Shown: one piece after another, positions 54,503 to 64,000 of the stretch | Numbering within the stretch: position 1 is the first letter of the stretch | How the letters are laid out: each line of letters starts with the position of its first letter | Assembly: GCA_029224185.1 (NCBI GenBank) | Contig: CM055197.1 | Span: 19,972,827 to 20,036,826 of the forward strand | DNA: 64,000 nt | Direction: 5' to 3' | Source of the DNA: Karalla daura | Taxonomy: Eukaryota; Chordata; Actinopteri; Chaetodontiformes; Leiognathidae | Translations under genes and position numbers: made by a program | The notes under the pieces: generated by a model | What the model saw: the letters and a program-made list of their open reading frames with translations, nothing else | What the model was told of the DNA's origin: nothing | The model's database searches: none

Positions 54503-55286
54503 GGAGGGGAGAGGAGCAGGGTGAAAGAAAGAGGAAGGCGTAAATCCATCCGTCCAGCCTCTCTCCATCCCTTGTTGGGATGAGCTACTGCGGACGGAGG
54601 AGGACTACACAGGGTACATGTGCATCTGGGCGGTCAGCCCTGAGTTGCCTGCCATTTGATGCTTAACTGTGGATACGTACCGAGTAAGCGGGTGAGCTCC
54701 CTCTTTTCAGGTCAGAGTTCTAGGAGGAGGGGACAGAGAGAGGTGGGGCACAGTGAGTGGCAGGGGGCAGGCTTGACGACAAAACAGCCGCGACCTTGTC
54801 CGAGCAGCCATCACTGCAGTTATCATCGACCGGAACACGAGGCGTTTGATCTTAGCTGCACCGTACCTCCGATTCCTTGTCACTAGACGAGCCCAGGCTG
54901 CCGTAGCTGTGGTTGGAGGACTCGTTGGTCAGACCCTGCACAACGAGAACACACACACACACACACACACACACATCCCCTTTCAAACAAAGCAGCTTAG
55001 ATGGTCTTACTGATGGTACTTACGACACAGAGGCAACTTCTAGAGCAAAGTTTTGACTGAAAAGTGACCGAGTGAAGCCGTCTTTTTGTCTGTCCCCTGG
55101 TGCTCTACATCTACACGCGACGCGTGTCAAAGCGAGGACGTGGGCTCCTCTGTGCTGCGGTCACCTTGGCGCCTCCGCTGGTGCTCCCGGTGCTGCCCAC
55201 GGTGTTGCCACTGACCGCTCCGGTGAACCTGGCCTCCAGCAGCTCCTGCCTCCTGGGGTCCAGGCTGTGCAGCTCATCCATGGGGC
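49711..55286 (-). CDS. tlk1: Tousled-like kinase 1, 5' end not located
   Basis: Nuclear Ser/Thr kinase that phosphorylates the histone chaperone ASF1 during S phase and acts in chromatin assembly and DNA repair. Exons in order: 55165-55286, 54867-54935, 54681-54719, 54371-54446, 54232-54275, 53977-54066, 53819-53899, 53627-53719, 53379-53489, 52908-53044, 52617-52808, 52016-52082, 51837-51934, 51666-51747, 51474-51565, 51218-51307, 50775-50944, 50499-50634, 50272-50383, 49996-50103 and 49711-49860. From the Met at 55281 the frame runs 2154 bp, 717 aa. Seen: Ser-rich N-terminus with basic RGRKRK; coiled-coil region (IDEQQKLLEKYKERLNK, EEAEIQAELERLERV); kinase domain with GRGGFSEVYK, AAVKIHQL, HYDLKPGN, DFGLSK and YLPPE. 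The ending DVHQL...HMRRSNSSG is TLK1-like, not TLK2-like. The first exon has an AG acceptor five bases before the Met, and human TLK1 has ~47 more residues, so an upstream exon is likely. Confidence 0.95.
50634..50700 (-). other. tlk1: UG-rich 3' splice region in tlk1
   Basis: The intron end before the exon starting at 50634 reads in sense as a run of TG and GCG repeats right up to GTCGCACAG. There is no normal polypyrimidine tract. The exon encodes the stretch from ILLVDGTACGEIKITDFGLSK, so it cannot be skipped without losing the DFG motif. Confidence 0.8.
51311..51398. repeat. GGGA/GGAA purine repeat in a tlk1 intron
   Basis: An imperfect GGGA/GGAA tetranucleotide array between the exons starting at 51307 and ending at 51474. 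In the gene's sense it is a CT-rich tract next to the acceptor, which can act as its polypyrimidine tract. Confidence 0.9.
52853..52892. repeat. (GT)n microsatellite filling a 99-bp tlk1 intron
   Basis: The intron between exons ending at 52908 and starting at 52808 is 99 bp long, and about 40% of it is this repeat (CA in sense). Confidence 0.9.
54462..54500. repeat. G39 homopolymer in a tlk1 intron
   Basis: Thirty-nine consecutive G on the + strand. In sense it is C39 ending about 13 bases before the acceptor of the exon at 54446. The length is uncertain because such runs are hard to sequence. Confidence 0.85.
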
Positions 55287-55916
55287 CTGGCGCAGAGGCA
55301 ACCAGACAGGGTGACGTTAGATGCGTGACATCATCCCCCACAACCAAACCCTGACCCTGCAACGGTTTTCTGCAAAAAAAAACAAAACAAAAAAACCCCA
55401 AAAACTTGTTCGATGATAATCACAAATTCACAAGTTGATTTGATTCCACTGGGTAGGACAGCAAAGCTGAACTAAAGTGTATGGAAAAAATGTCATTCAT
55501 TCGTTCATTTTCACATATCTCAATATGATATCTCATGACTATAGATTCAGAGAAAACTATGCATTTCTAAAAATGACCCAGCACAACCGACACAATAACG
55601 AGCCTTTACGTATGTCATCCTGCTTTGGGTGCCTGTAAGAAAACCGGAACGGATATATCCACAAGCACCGGAAGGGGCAGAGCTGCATGCACACTGAACA
55701 CGATAGGGTTTGGGTCATTTCATTTTGGAAAAGCAGACAAACACATTTGGACTCAGCATTGTTGATTGAGGATGCTGAAGACCGATCTTTTCCACCAATA
55801 CCAACAACTGACCAATAACCAATGTAACCAATGTTCTGCAACGGTGGATCTGGAAAGTGGTCACACTCTTCCCACCCTAAACACTTTGTCGATCCACCTG
55901 TGTGAGCAGGTAAAAC

Positions 55917-56525
55917 TCAGTAAAACTGTGCCTATTCCTCTTGTTCCCCATCGTCCCCATTGTTTCCTGCACTGATGTGCAGATGCGGGGGGACTGGCTC
56001 AGAGGCAGCAGGGCTCTGCGCAGCCTGAAACTGGGGGGGAACCTGCTCACCACTTTGGACTCTGGTTCCTTGCCTCTGAATGACCTCAGAGATCTGGAGA
56101 GTCTGGATCTGTCTGACAACCTGGTCACTCACCTGGATAAAAACAGGTCTGTGCAGATTCATTAGCATGTTGTTCAGACTTTTCTTCCAAAGTTTCCCAT
56201 TCCAATTCCTCCACATTTTCAGAAGAAGCAGTATTCTGTTTCTCCAAAGAGCTGCAACATCAGAGATGGTGTGGTCCTGTATCCTGCTCTCAGCTTCACT
56301 GCTACGATCTGCTCCTGCCGAGGCCTTTTCCTACCTCACCTGGCTGACGAACCTCAACCTGGATCTCAACTCATGGAACTGCTCCCGTCAGCTGCTGGAA
56401 CTGGCTGCCTTCCTGTCCACCTTCATGCAGCAACCTGACAAGGTTCAGTCTCCCGGTCCCCGTCTCTTATAGTTTCACAGACTGGCACTCCGACAAAATT
56501 CTTAACTAAAGCAGTCATAAAGGCA
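55917..56525 (+). pseudogene. Inverted partial copy of lrrc53 exons 4-5 with introns
   Basis: This stretch matches the minus strand of about 30125-30770 nearly base for base, introns included. That covers lrrc53 exon 4, the intron after it, exon 5 and part of intron 5. Exon 4 is intact in frame with three amino-acid differences seen (Glu to Gly, Ile to Val, Glu to Lys). Exon 5 has lost 41 bases just after its acceptor, which shifts the frame, and the intron has lost 11 bases. No other lrrc53 exons are present, so it is a dead fragment made by DNA-level duplication, not a retrocopy. It lies on the + strand, opposite to tlk1, upstream of the first tlk1 exon found. Confidence 0.93.
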
Positions 56526-56627
56526 TATAATAGAATATGAATAGGAATGGAAACAATGTAGTAATTGCGTCTTTGATGACAGAGGTAGAATACAAAGTAA
56601 GCTGAGAGGATTCCACTTGATTCCACT

Positions 56628-56800
56628 TGGTAAGTGGTTGAGCACTGCCGCCTCACTGTGAGAGGGCCCTGGGTTTGAGTCCCTGACAGACCGACAGTCC
56701 TGTCTTTATGGAAATGTATGTTCTCCCCTTGTCTGTGTTTCACAATCCGAAGAGCGTGCCTATTTAGGCCAAGTCGAAACTCCAAATGACCCCTTTCGGC
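56628..56800 (+). mobile_element. tRNA-derived SINE-like fragment
   Basis: Opens with GGTAAGTGGTTGAGCACTG and CCGCCTCACTGTGAGAGG, then GGGTTTGAGTCCC, which fits a pol III B box (GGTTCGANTCC-like), and TATGTTCTCCCC further on. The order matches the common fish repeat seen elsewhere in this window. The 3' part is decayed. Confidence 0.6.
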
Positions 56801-59800
56801 CCTCACAGAGGCGACATTCTTCAGACGCATAGACTTTGTTTACCTCGTCGGCGCAGCGGGGTCGCTCTCAGGCAGCAGGTATGGATAAGTGGGTGCGTCG
56901 AAGATGGCCGAGGTCAAAAGTTAGATCTGTCCCGCACTCCTCTGCACCCCCGCCCTCCCATCCAAATGGTTTCTCCTGGGCTCGAAAGATTCAAGATGGC
57001 AGTATTCAACGAGCCAAACTCCCGGCTTCACAAACCGGTTGCGTAGGATCCTACTCTGTCCGCACATCCCTGTTCAGCATTACCGTAGCCATCCTGATGA
57101 GCATGACATCAGTAGCCCGTTTCACACATGTAGCCTTCCCAGCATATGAAAGGGTCTTGTCCAGATAAGAGGCATATGCGAGCGTGAGCCAGGGCTGTTC
57201 TTGGTCAGGTCCGTCAGATCAAAAAGCTGGATTAGACCTGGCTAGGCTCAAGTGAATGCAGATTAGTGCATAAATGGTCACAGCATTACACTTTCATATA
57301 GTAACGGTGCGCTACTTTCCATCCTACTGTTGCAACACCTCTCAAAAGCCATTATTATACAAGCTTTGATGGATTTGACAAACTATAACTGTTATATGGA
57401 CAGCCAATAGGCCAATAGGTCAACATCCCCGCTCATTCTACATATTCCCCCTTTAAGTATATAGAAAATAAGAGGACTGTGTCCATCCAATGATCTACTT
57501 GTAAGTAGAGCTGTACTGCAAAAATTTTAAAGGGTATTGTCAGCTTGTCGTCGTCACAAAAATAATCTTCATGACCACTGCTTGTGAGCCTGGGCGGCAT
57601 GGTTATTGAGACCAACAAAAATAGCAAATCTGCCATTTTCTTCTCCCTACGTAAGAAAAGCTACGGCCGGAACAACACAGCAGTGGCCTGCTGAGGAGAC
57701 GTGCTGTCTCCTTCCTTGCCTTTTAGTTGTCGGCAGAGAGTCAAAATAACCTTGAGGGATCGAGTCGGCATGACTGCATATACATTGAGATATTGGGGGT
57801 AAAAGAGTGGCGAGAGAGAAGCGGCGGACATGGCCAAACAGCAGCTGAAAAAGTAAAGAGTTACGACAGGGACCAAAAAGGACGGGACTGAACTCCACTG
57901 CTGCCATGCTGTTGATGTTTTAACTCTCCGCTTGGTGTCATGTAAATACATGCAGTTTCTTGCTAACATGCTGTTGCCATTGTTGCTTCCAAACCAAGGC
58001 CAGTGCTTATGGTAAATTACGTATATTGTGACATAATGATGTGTGGCACGTGACAGAATTATCGATTACCAAACAGCCCTGCATCCCTGTTCTACATTTC
58101 ACGCCTTAACATTCAGGGGCTCCAGACCAACTTTTTTTCTAAGTGTGGAGTGGCCCCTAACTTAAAATCCAATTCGATTGACCTGCAGAGCAAATACTGA
58201 GCTTTCCTCTCATTCTCACTGTATTACTGATAAATACTTCAGTAACAACTGCATTAGTTATATTGTTTAAAATTCACTGCCACTGTGCGACAGTTTTGAC
58301 CAAACGGAAACATTAAAAAACAAGTCATACAGACTACAACTTAAGTACTTGCGGCTGTAGTGCACGTAACGTAATGTTTACGGCACTGATTAATAACTTA
58401 TGGCAAGAAGCAGACAAACAAATTGTGCCTACCCTTTCAATTTGGCCTCCAGGACCTTCGACCCTGACTGAGACACCTCCGTTGTTGGTAAATAGCATGG
58501 TCATCCCTTGATGAACTTTCTGATTGTGTTTCCTACACTTACTGTAGGTCCACAAAAATGCATGACGATAACATCATTAGTAAGTTCATATGCTACCATC
58601 CTGTACGCTAGTCCAAAATACAAAATTATTGTTTACCACTAATATTAAAGGAGTCATCACAAAAATCGCAAATCGGACCTCGGTTGAAACCTGCTCAAAA
58701 CTCGCCTAAAGTGTGAGAGTGCTCTTTGTTCAAACTGGAGCGCGAGCACCCCGAAACGGGAGAACCTGATTCCGCCCCCGTGATGGCGTCACAGGGGGCC
58801 ATCGGCATGAGCCTCTCCTCCGGCGCCCCGTCCCGCCCACAACACGAAGCCACCAGCCTGCCGCTGCGCAGCCATCGCTGACTTCGCGAGGCCGTGTCGG
58901 GACGTCTCTCCCGTGTGAACTTGCTCTGTTCATCTTCGGTAACAACGCTCCTGCCGCTCTCCATGTCTACGCTAGACATCTTACGGAAGGCCGGCTCGCA
59001 GCGGCTAATTGCTGATCGGGCTAGCGCCAGATGCTGACGGGATCGGTATAAACCACCGCAAGCGGCGCCACCAGTGTCCATGATTGTGAGTTTGTCGTGA
59101 CAATGGCCCCCAATGGCCCACGACCTTACGCATGGTCCCGGTTGAAGACTGCTCACAGTGACACCTGTAGTGGCGTTTGGCTCTCGACCAAGACACTGCT
59201 GTATACGTGCTCCTTCCACCGTCGCCGCTCCTTCGCGCTCCGTCTCCTTCATCCCAAATGATGGAATTCCACAGTCCGCAGCCCCGTCCCATTCGTCATT
59301 CATTACGTCTGCCGTTACCAAGGGGCTGTTGCTGTTGCTTTGAATCTGTCACTGCGCGCACGTGTTGGGAAAGCCCCCATTCTGGCACTGTCCTCCCTAT
59401 GGCCAGTCAACGTGCACCTCATTAGCATTGTTACAATGACCATCCAGGCCAGACGTTCACATTAAGTCTTAAGAATTAATTTAAAGCCAATGGGTCTTTA
59501 AAGGTGATGACTGACAACTTCTCTTTTTCAATAGAAATGTTGAGCCGCTGTTGTCCTTGGAACCTGGCCTAAAGTAATTACGTATGGACATTTAAAAACC
59601 GAATCTCCTGCACTTTCTGCTTGTGGTCGCCATGGTTCGTATATTTTCCCTGTTTTTTATCTTGAAAGTTGGGAAACGGGAGGTGGCGGATCACAGGTTA
59701 GGCATGTCGGTTGGTAAATGAAGTATGTATCTGAAGGAACGTGTTACTACACTATTCGTACCCGGGAATACGTTTTGTTCTCCTTTCACGATTGGTACCG

Positions 59801-61439
59801 CAATGGTTCTGACGCCACTACGCTGCGTTCAAATGTGTCCTCCATAGGATGAAGATCCTGTACTGAGCCCCTGGCGTCTCCTTCGGTGGTTTCCTTCTCA
59901 ACTGCTTTTGGGATGAAGAGTGACTGATAGAACGGCTCACTGAGGCATTGGCGCAAACTACTGGACCGGAGTGTGAAAAAACAAAAACAAAAACAAAAAA
60001 AGAGAAAGAAAAACGGCAAATTTGCCGGTCGCACGTCAAGAGGAGATGAAACATTTACCTGCACCGTCTCAAACAATCAAGGCACAATGCGACCATGTAG
60101 GGGCAGTCTGGAGTCCTAACATATACCTGGGATATATTATACATACGTAACTGTAATTACTGTAATCATGTAAACCTATACAACTCTTTTTGCACTTCTG
60201 GCGAGAAACAAATGAGAGGAGGGTTGCAAGGAACAGATATAAGTCTCAAGGAGGCCATATGGCAAATTCAATGTGAAACCGTGCACCAATGTTGCCCAGA
60301 AATGTAGTTTTCTCTTTGGTCTCCAAGGAGAGTCGCAAAAGAAGGCCTGGCTGCACGTTGAAATTTCTGCAGGACGTGGTAAGATCCGCAGACGTTGAAA
60401 GCAATAAACCTCACCTCTGCTGAGGCTGAACAACACAATTTCTCACATACAGGCAGCAGGCCAAAGCACGGGCTGCCAGGCTGGGCCCTGCTCTGTGACA
60501 ACAGGCAGTATCCAGGCACACACGTCCTCTGCGCCCTCCTGACTACTGCTGCAAGTGTTTGTGTCCTTACTGGATATTTCCTGGCTGTCATCTTTACCCT
60601 GCTTCTGGCAGAGGGGCAAGCCCTAAAAGGCATAATGGACATTATGAATCTCAGGCAGTGAAACAGCGAGCACACTCCAAGGCCTTTGTGGGGTAACCTA
60701 AGGACAGGGAGGGAGAGTGGTTTCGGTTAATAAATCGATACGACTAGTGCTTTACATTCGGGTATAATTCCGCCGTATCATGTTCGTCTTACAGGTCGAG
60801 GGCTTGAATCCGCAACGCAATCGGTACTTTCAGTCCTCCCTTGTTACGCTTTATTTTCGTTATTCACTTCCAGCACGGCACCGTCGCCATCTAAACGTTT
60901 ATTTGAGCATTGTAATGCTGTCAGCTGGAAGATTAAGTTCACTAATTGCTCGCACTCCCGAGTGCGTTTTTCTGCTGCTTAGCAATGCTGCGATCATTTG
61001 AGTCTCGACAGCACATCGGAGACGATGTTCAAAAGCAGATGCATCTGTTGTAACCGATCAGCAGGGCACAAATTCGGGGCCTCAAGATTACTGCTGTACA
61101 AACATGCACTTCAGTGCATTACTGGATGCAAAGCTACGTCAACCAACTAGGCTCCGCTGATGTGGGGAATGTTTACTAATCGCTGCTAAAACTACAACTG
61201 CAACAACAGCTTCGAGGCTAGAAATCATGTCCGCTGACAGTGGCACAACACCAACAACAAGCTAGCGCAGCCTTTGTGCAGCCACGATAGCTCGCTGCTA
61301 CTTAGACTGGCCGTCAACTGCTCTGACAGCTGACGTTTGGCTTCCAATTCATGGCATCAGTGAACTTTACATCCATTTTTACTTATGCACACGTCAGCTC
61401 AGCGTGGTCACAATAATCCACCTCATCCAGAAAGGACAC

Positions 61440-61930
61440 AAAGTGAGGACGACAGCAGTCAGTCGAACACTTGGCGAGCTACTGTACCTTCTTTGCTCTT
61501 TGCGGTCGCCGTTATATGTTGTTGAGAAATCGTTGGGGACGAGGAGAGCTGCGACCAAGATGGCGTCGCCTCCAAACTTCCACCACCACTTCCACTGTTA
61601 CTTTGGACACTCATGAAGCCGCTTTACTGCCGAGAGGAGCCAGCCTTAACACTGCCGTTCGCGGAAATCCCAAACTGGCATCCATCGTCCGACATCTGCT
61701 ATTGCAGGTAAGGTGAGTTGGCGTCGGTCACTGTCTCTAGACGCATCTGCTGTAATCCACGGTGCGGAGCAGCGGCTCCCTCAGCCCAGCGAAGACACGG
61801 ACCCCAGGGAACCTCTGCATGATGACCGCGTCGCGCGCCTGTCAGCATCCAGCGCGTGAGCGCAGCTCTGATTCCACGAGCCCAGGCTCTCGCGAGGCTT
61901 AGTGCACTGAGCGTGACGTCGAAAGAGACA
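61440..61930. promoter_or_regulatory. CpG-rich promoter-like patch
   Basis: Seen on the + strand: a YY1-type CAAGATGGCGTC around 61556, a strong donor CAG/GTAAGG at 61707/61708, a CTCTCGCGAG palindrome near 61886-61895 and a CRE-like TGACGTCG near 61914. These are the marks of a housekeeping promoter. It could be the tlk1 promoter (leftward), a separate rightward transcript, or both. No protein similarity was recognised in the putative exon. Confidence 0.4.
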
Positions 61931-62524
61931 CTGATCTGGGATCGTTTACCCCGTCAAATCTGGCTGAGCTGGACTGGGATCCGCGCCGTAGCGGCGATCT
62001 GAGAACAGCCTCCTCGTGGTTTTGCTCAAACAAACACGCTGAAAAAAATGGCCGAAAATCCTTGTCTCCCCGAAGCGAACTATTGCACGCACGCACGCGC
62101 ACGCACACATACACGCATACACACATAGACACACACACACATAGACACACATAGACACACACACATAGACACACACACACACACCCTTGCCTTTGTTACA
62201 TTGTAAGGACGTTGTACTAGGTGGGGTCCACCCTTTCTGAAGGTGGAACAGCTCTGAAAAATACAACAGGCAGCATCCTGAAGTGAACACAAACAGGTCA
62301 GTTCAAATTCTAAATCAGACAAAATAAGGGTTCCTCACCAGACAAGGAACCGTTTCTTGGGGACTTGTTCGGTATTTCCTTCAATATGGTGTCAACCTAT
62401 ACACCAGGGCTCTCAAGTTTCAAGTTTTGAACTAAGTGTGGTCTTGTGAGTGAGTGTGTGTATCTACTGAACACAAGGTAAGGTTAATATCATGCAGGGA
62501 GGATATATATATATATATATATAC

Positions 62525-62613
62525 ATTTTTTCTTAACTGTTGTTTGAGTATATGTATGTGTATATATATATATATATATATTTATATACACTCAAACAAC
62601 AGTAAAGAAAAAA
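62525..62613. repeat. AT-rich imperfect inverted repeat
   Basis: Arms of about 28-30 bases (62525-62553 and 62584-62613) with the shared core CTGTTGTTTGAGT and its complement, mismatched at a few positions, around a TA-rich loop. Confidence 0.85.
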
Positions 62614-64000
62614 AATTAAAATATTAAAAAATATTCTATTGGCAAGAAAGACACTCTTCAATGCACCAACTGAAATTGTTAAGCTTTATCAAATAAAGCA
62701 CATATATCAGAACCCAATAATCAACTTGAAATTAATTAACATCAGTATTACACAATAGAAACAATTTCACAACATGGAAAAGTAGTAATACGATTCAAAT
62801 GCAATAAACCCTAATAATCCCTAACCCTAACAAAATAATCCAATAAAATTATTAGATAAATCAATGTCAGATGTGTCATCTCCAGATGAAGCTGCAGTCG
62901 ATTCCACAACCTCCACATGTGTAAGCTGGTGTTCTTCTCCAAATTCCTTGGATCAACATCGATCATTAACATCGACAATGTACCATATACTGCTATAAAA
63001 TTACTTTCAAACCAGTACACACAAGCCAATACACACAAAATGGTGTGTATAAGAATTATACAAATTACACAAATTATGAATTACATCACATATCAAACAT
63101 CTCAATAACTTAAAGGCACACACCTGCATGTCTTTAAGATTATAAAACCAACTTATTGTCCAAATGTTGTACAACATTAGCATATAATACAAGACAAGTC
63201 ATATAGCTGTAACATGGGGTATAGCAATAGCCCCATTGCTAACACAAAGCACTAGTTCAATTTTTGCAGACAGTAATGCAAAATTAACCACATTCAACAC
63301 ACTCGTATATACCTCTGGCTGGATTTAAACATTTAAACATTATGAGTGAATATAATTAGCTGTGGTCGGCAGCCACTAGCACATAATGCTAAGCCAGCGG
63401 TGCAGATGGGTTTTTTGAACTGGGTGGGCCAAAGCTGTCAGTAGATAGGTTTTTTTTTTAGGTCTCCATCTGGGAGCAGCTCCAGGTCCTGCTCTCAGAG
63501 ATGAAATAGGTTCACTGCACAAGTGTGTGTGTATCTAACAGTCGTCCAATACAGGTGGCAGCTCACTCATTTCAGGGCATAGGCTCATACCTCTGGCTGT
63601 TGAGCTCTAACCCGAACAGGATGTTGCTGGAGATGGTTCCAGGGAATGCCCAGGGCTGCTGGGCGCCATGGGTCAACTGATCTTTATCATCCCTATGTCT
63701 TGAGGCTGTTCTTGAAGGGCGGCGCTCAACCAGAATGACTGCTGGGAGTATGGACTGTATGGACACGTAAACTGGATGGATACGTACAGCTTGTGCAATA
63801 CAATAGTTGAACATCCATGTGCATGTTTGAAAAAACATGCAAAACTTCAAGACTGGATTCATGTGAAAATCTGCATAGCAATATACCGTAGTGAACAATA
63901 AACAATATACAACAGTGAGCTTGATTGCACTGTGACAAACATACTGCTGGTGGTGATGCCACACACATTCCTGGTAATGGAAATGCACAGAAGGCCGAGT

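Larger units (their letters stand above)
56526..64000. other. Right-hand non-coding flank, possibly tlk1 intron 1
   Basis: No exon with recognisable protein similarity. If tlk1 has an upstream first exon, as in mammals, this is its first intron or promoter region. Contents: a SINE-like piece (56628-56800), a CpG-rich patch with a 209-codon minus-strand frame (58695-59370), a promoter-like CpG patch (61440-61930), CA/TA repeats (62095-62186, 62503-62580), an AT-rich inverted repeat (62525-62613), and plain AT-rich sequence from 62.6 kb to the end. Confidence 0.55.

Noticed and set aside
55941..56165. Considered as a second functional LRR gene on the + strand
   Set aside because: Only two exons are present, the second is frameshifted by a 41-base deletion, and there is no signal peptide or transmembrane exon nearby.

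Overview
The window is eukaryotic and looks like a ray-finned (teleost) fish chromosome. It holds spliced genes with short introns (many of 80-300 bp), very dense CA/GT, CT, TATC and poly-C/poly-G microsatellites, decayed fish-type retroelement copies and one 100-N scaffold gap. There are no bacterial operons, CRISPR arrays or viral genes. I recognised no tRNA or rRNA genes by eye.

Five protein-coding genes can be read exon by exon, and every splice junction keeps phase apart from one homopolymer problem. (1) 4.1-21.3 kb, + strand: a TOX-family HMG-box factor, eight exons, with its 5' end outside the window. It lies in an extremely GC-rich, CpG-rich, poly-C-rich stretch. (2) 27.0-31.8 kb, - strand: a leucine-rich-repeat single-pass membrane protein, best read as LRRC53. 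(3) 34.7-38.1 kb, - strand: CRYZ (zeta-crystallin/quinone oxidoreductase), complete, 328 aa. (4) 40.8-45.9 kb, + strand: GORASP2 (GRASP55), complete, 443 aa, with an NRF1/ETS-type promoter. (5) 49.7-55.3 kb, - strand: TLK1 (tousled-like kinase 1), 21 exons, 717 aa counted from an internal-type Met; its extreme 5' end was not found. GORASP2 and TLK1 converge on 46-49.7 kb.

The 55.3-64 kb end lies upstream of the TLK1 exons found. It holds a ~610 bp inverted, partly deleted copy of LRRC53 exons 4-5 and their introns, two CpG-rich patches (one promoter-like with YY1-, CRE- and TCTCGCGAG-type motifs), an AT-rich hairpin and otherwise ordinary non-coding DNA.

The genes do not form a pathway. The neighbourhood joins LRRC53-CRYZ (neighbours in human 1p31) to GORASP2-TLK1 (neighbours in human 2q31) and to a TOX paralogue. 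Base composition changes abruptly at the edges of the tox and tlk1 blocks. I found no convincing new biological system. The items most worth a second look are the C9 frameshift in a tox exon, the LRRC53 duplication beside tlk1, the GC-AG intron of gorasp2, and the simple repeats that serve as splice-site sequence in cryz and tlk1.
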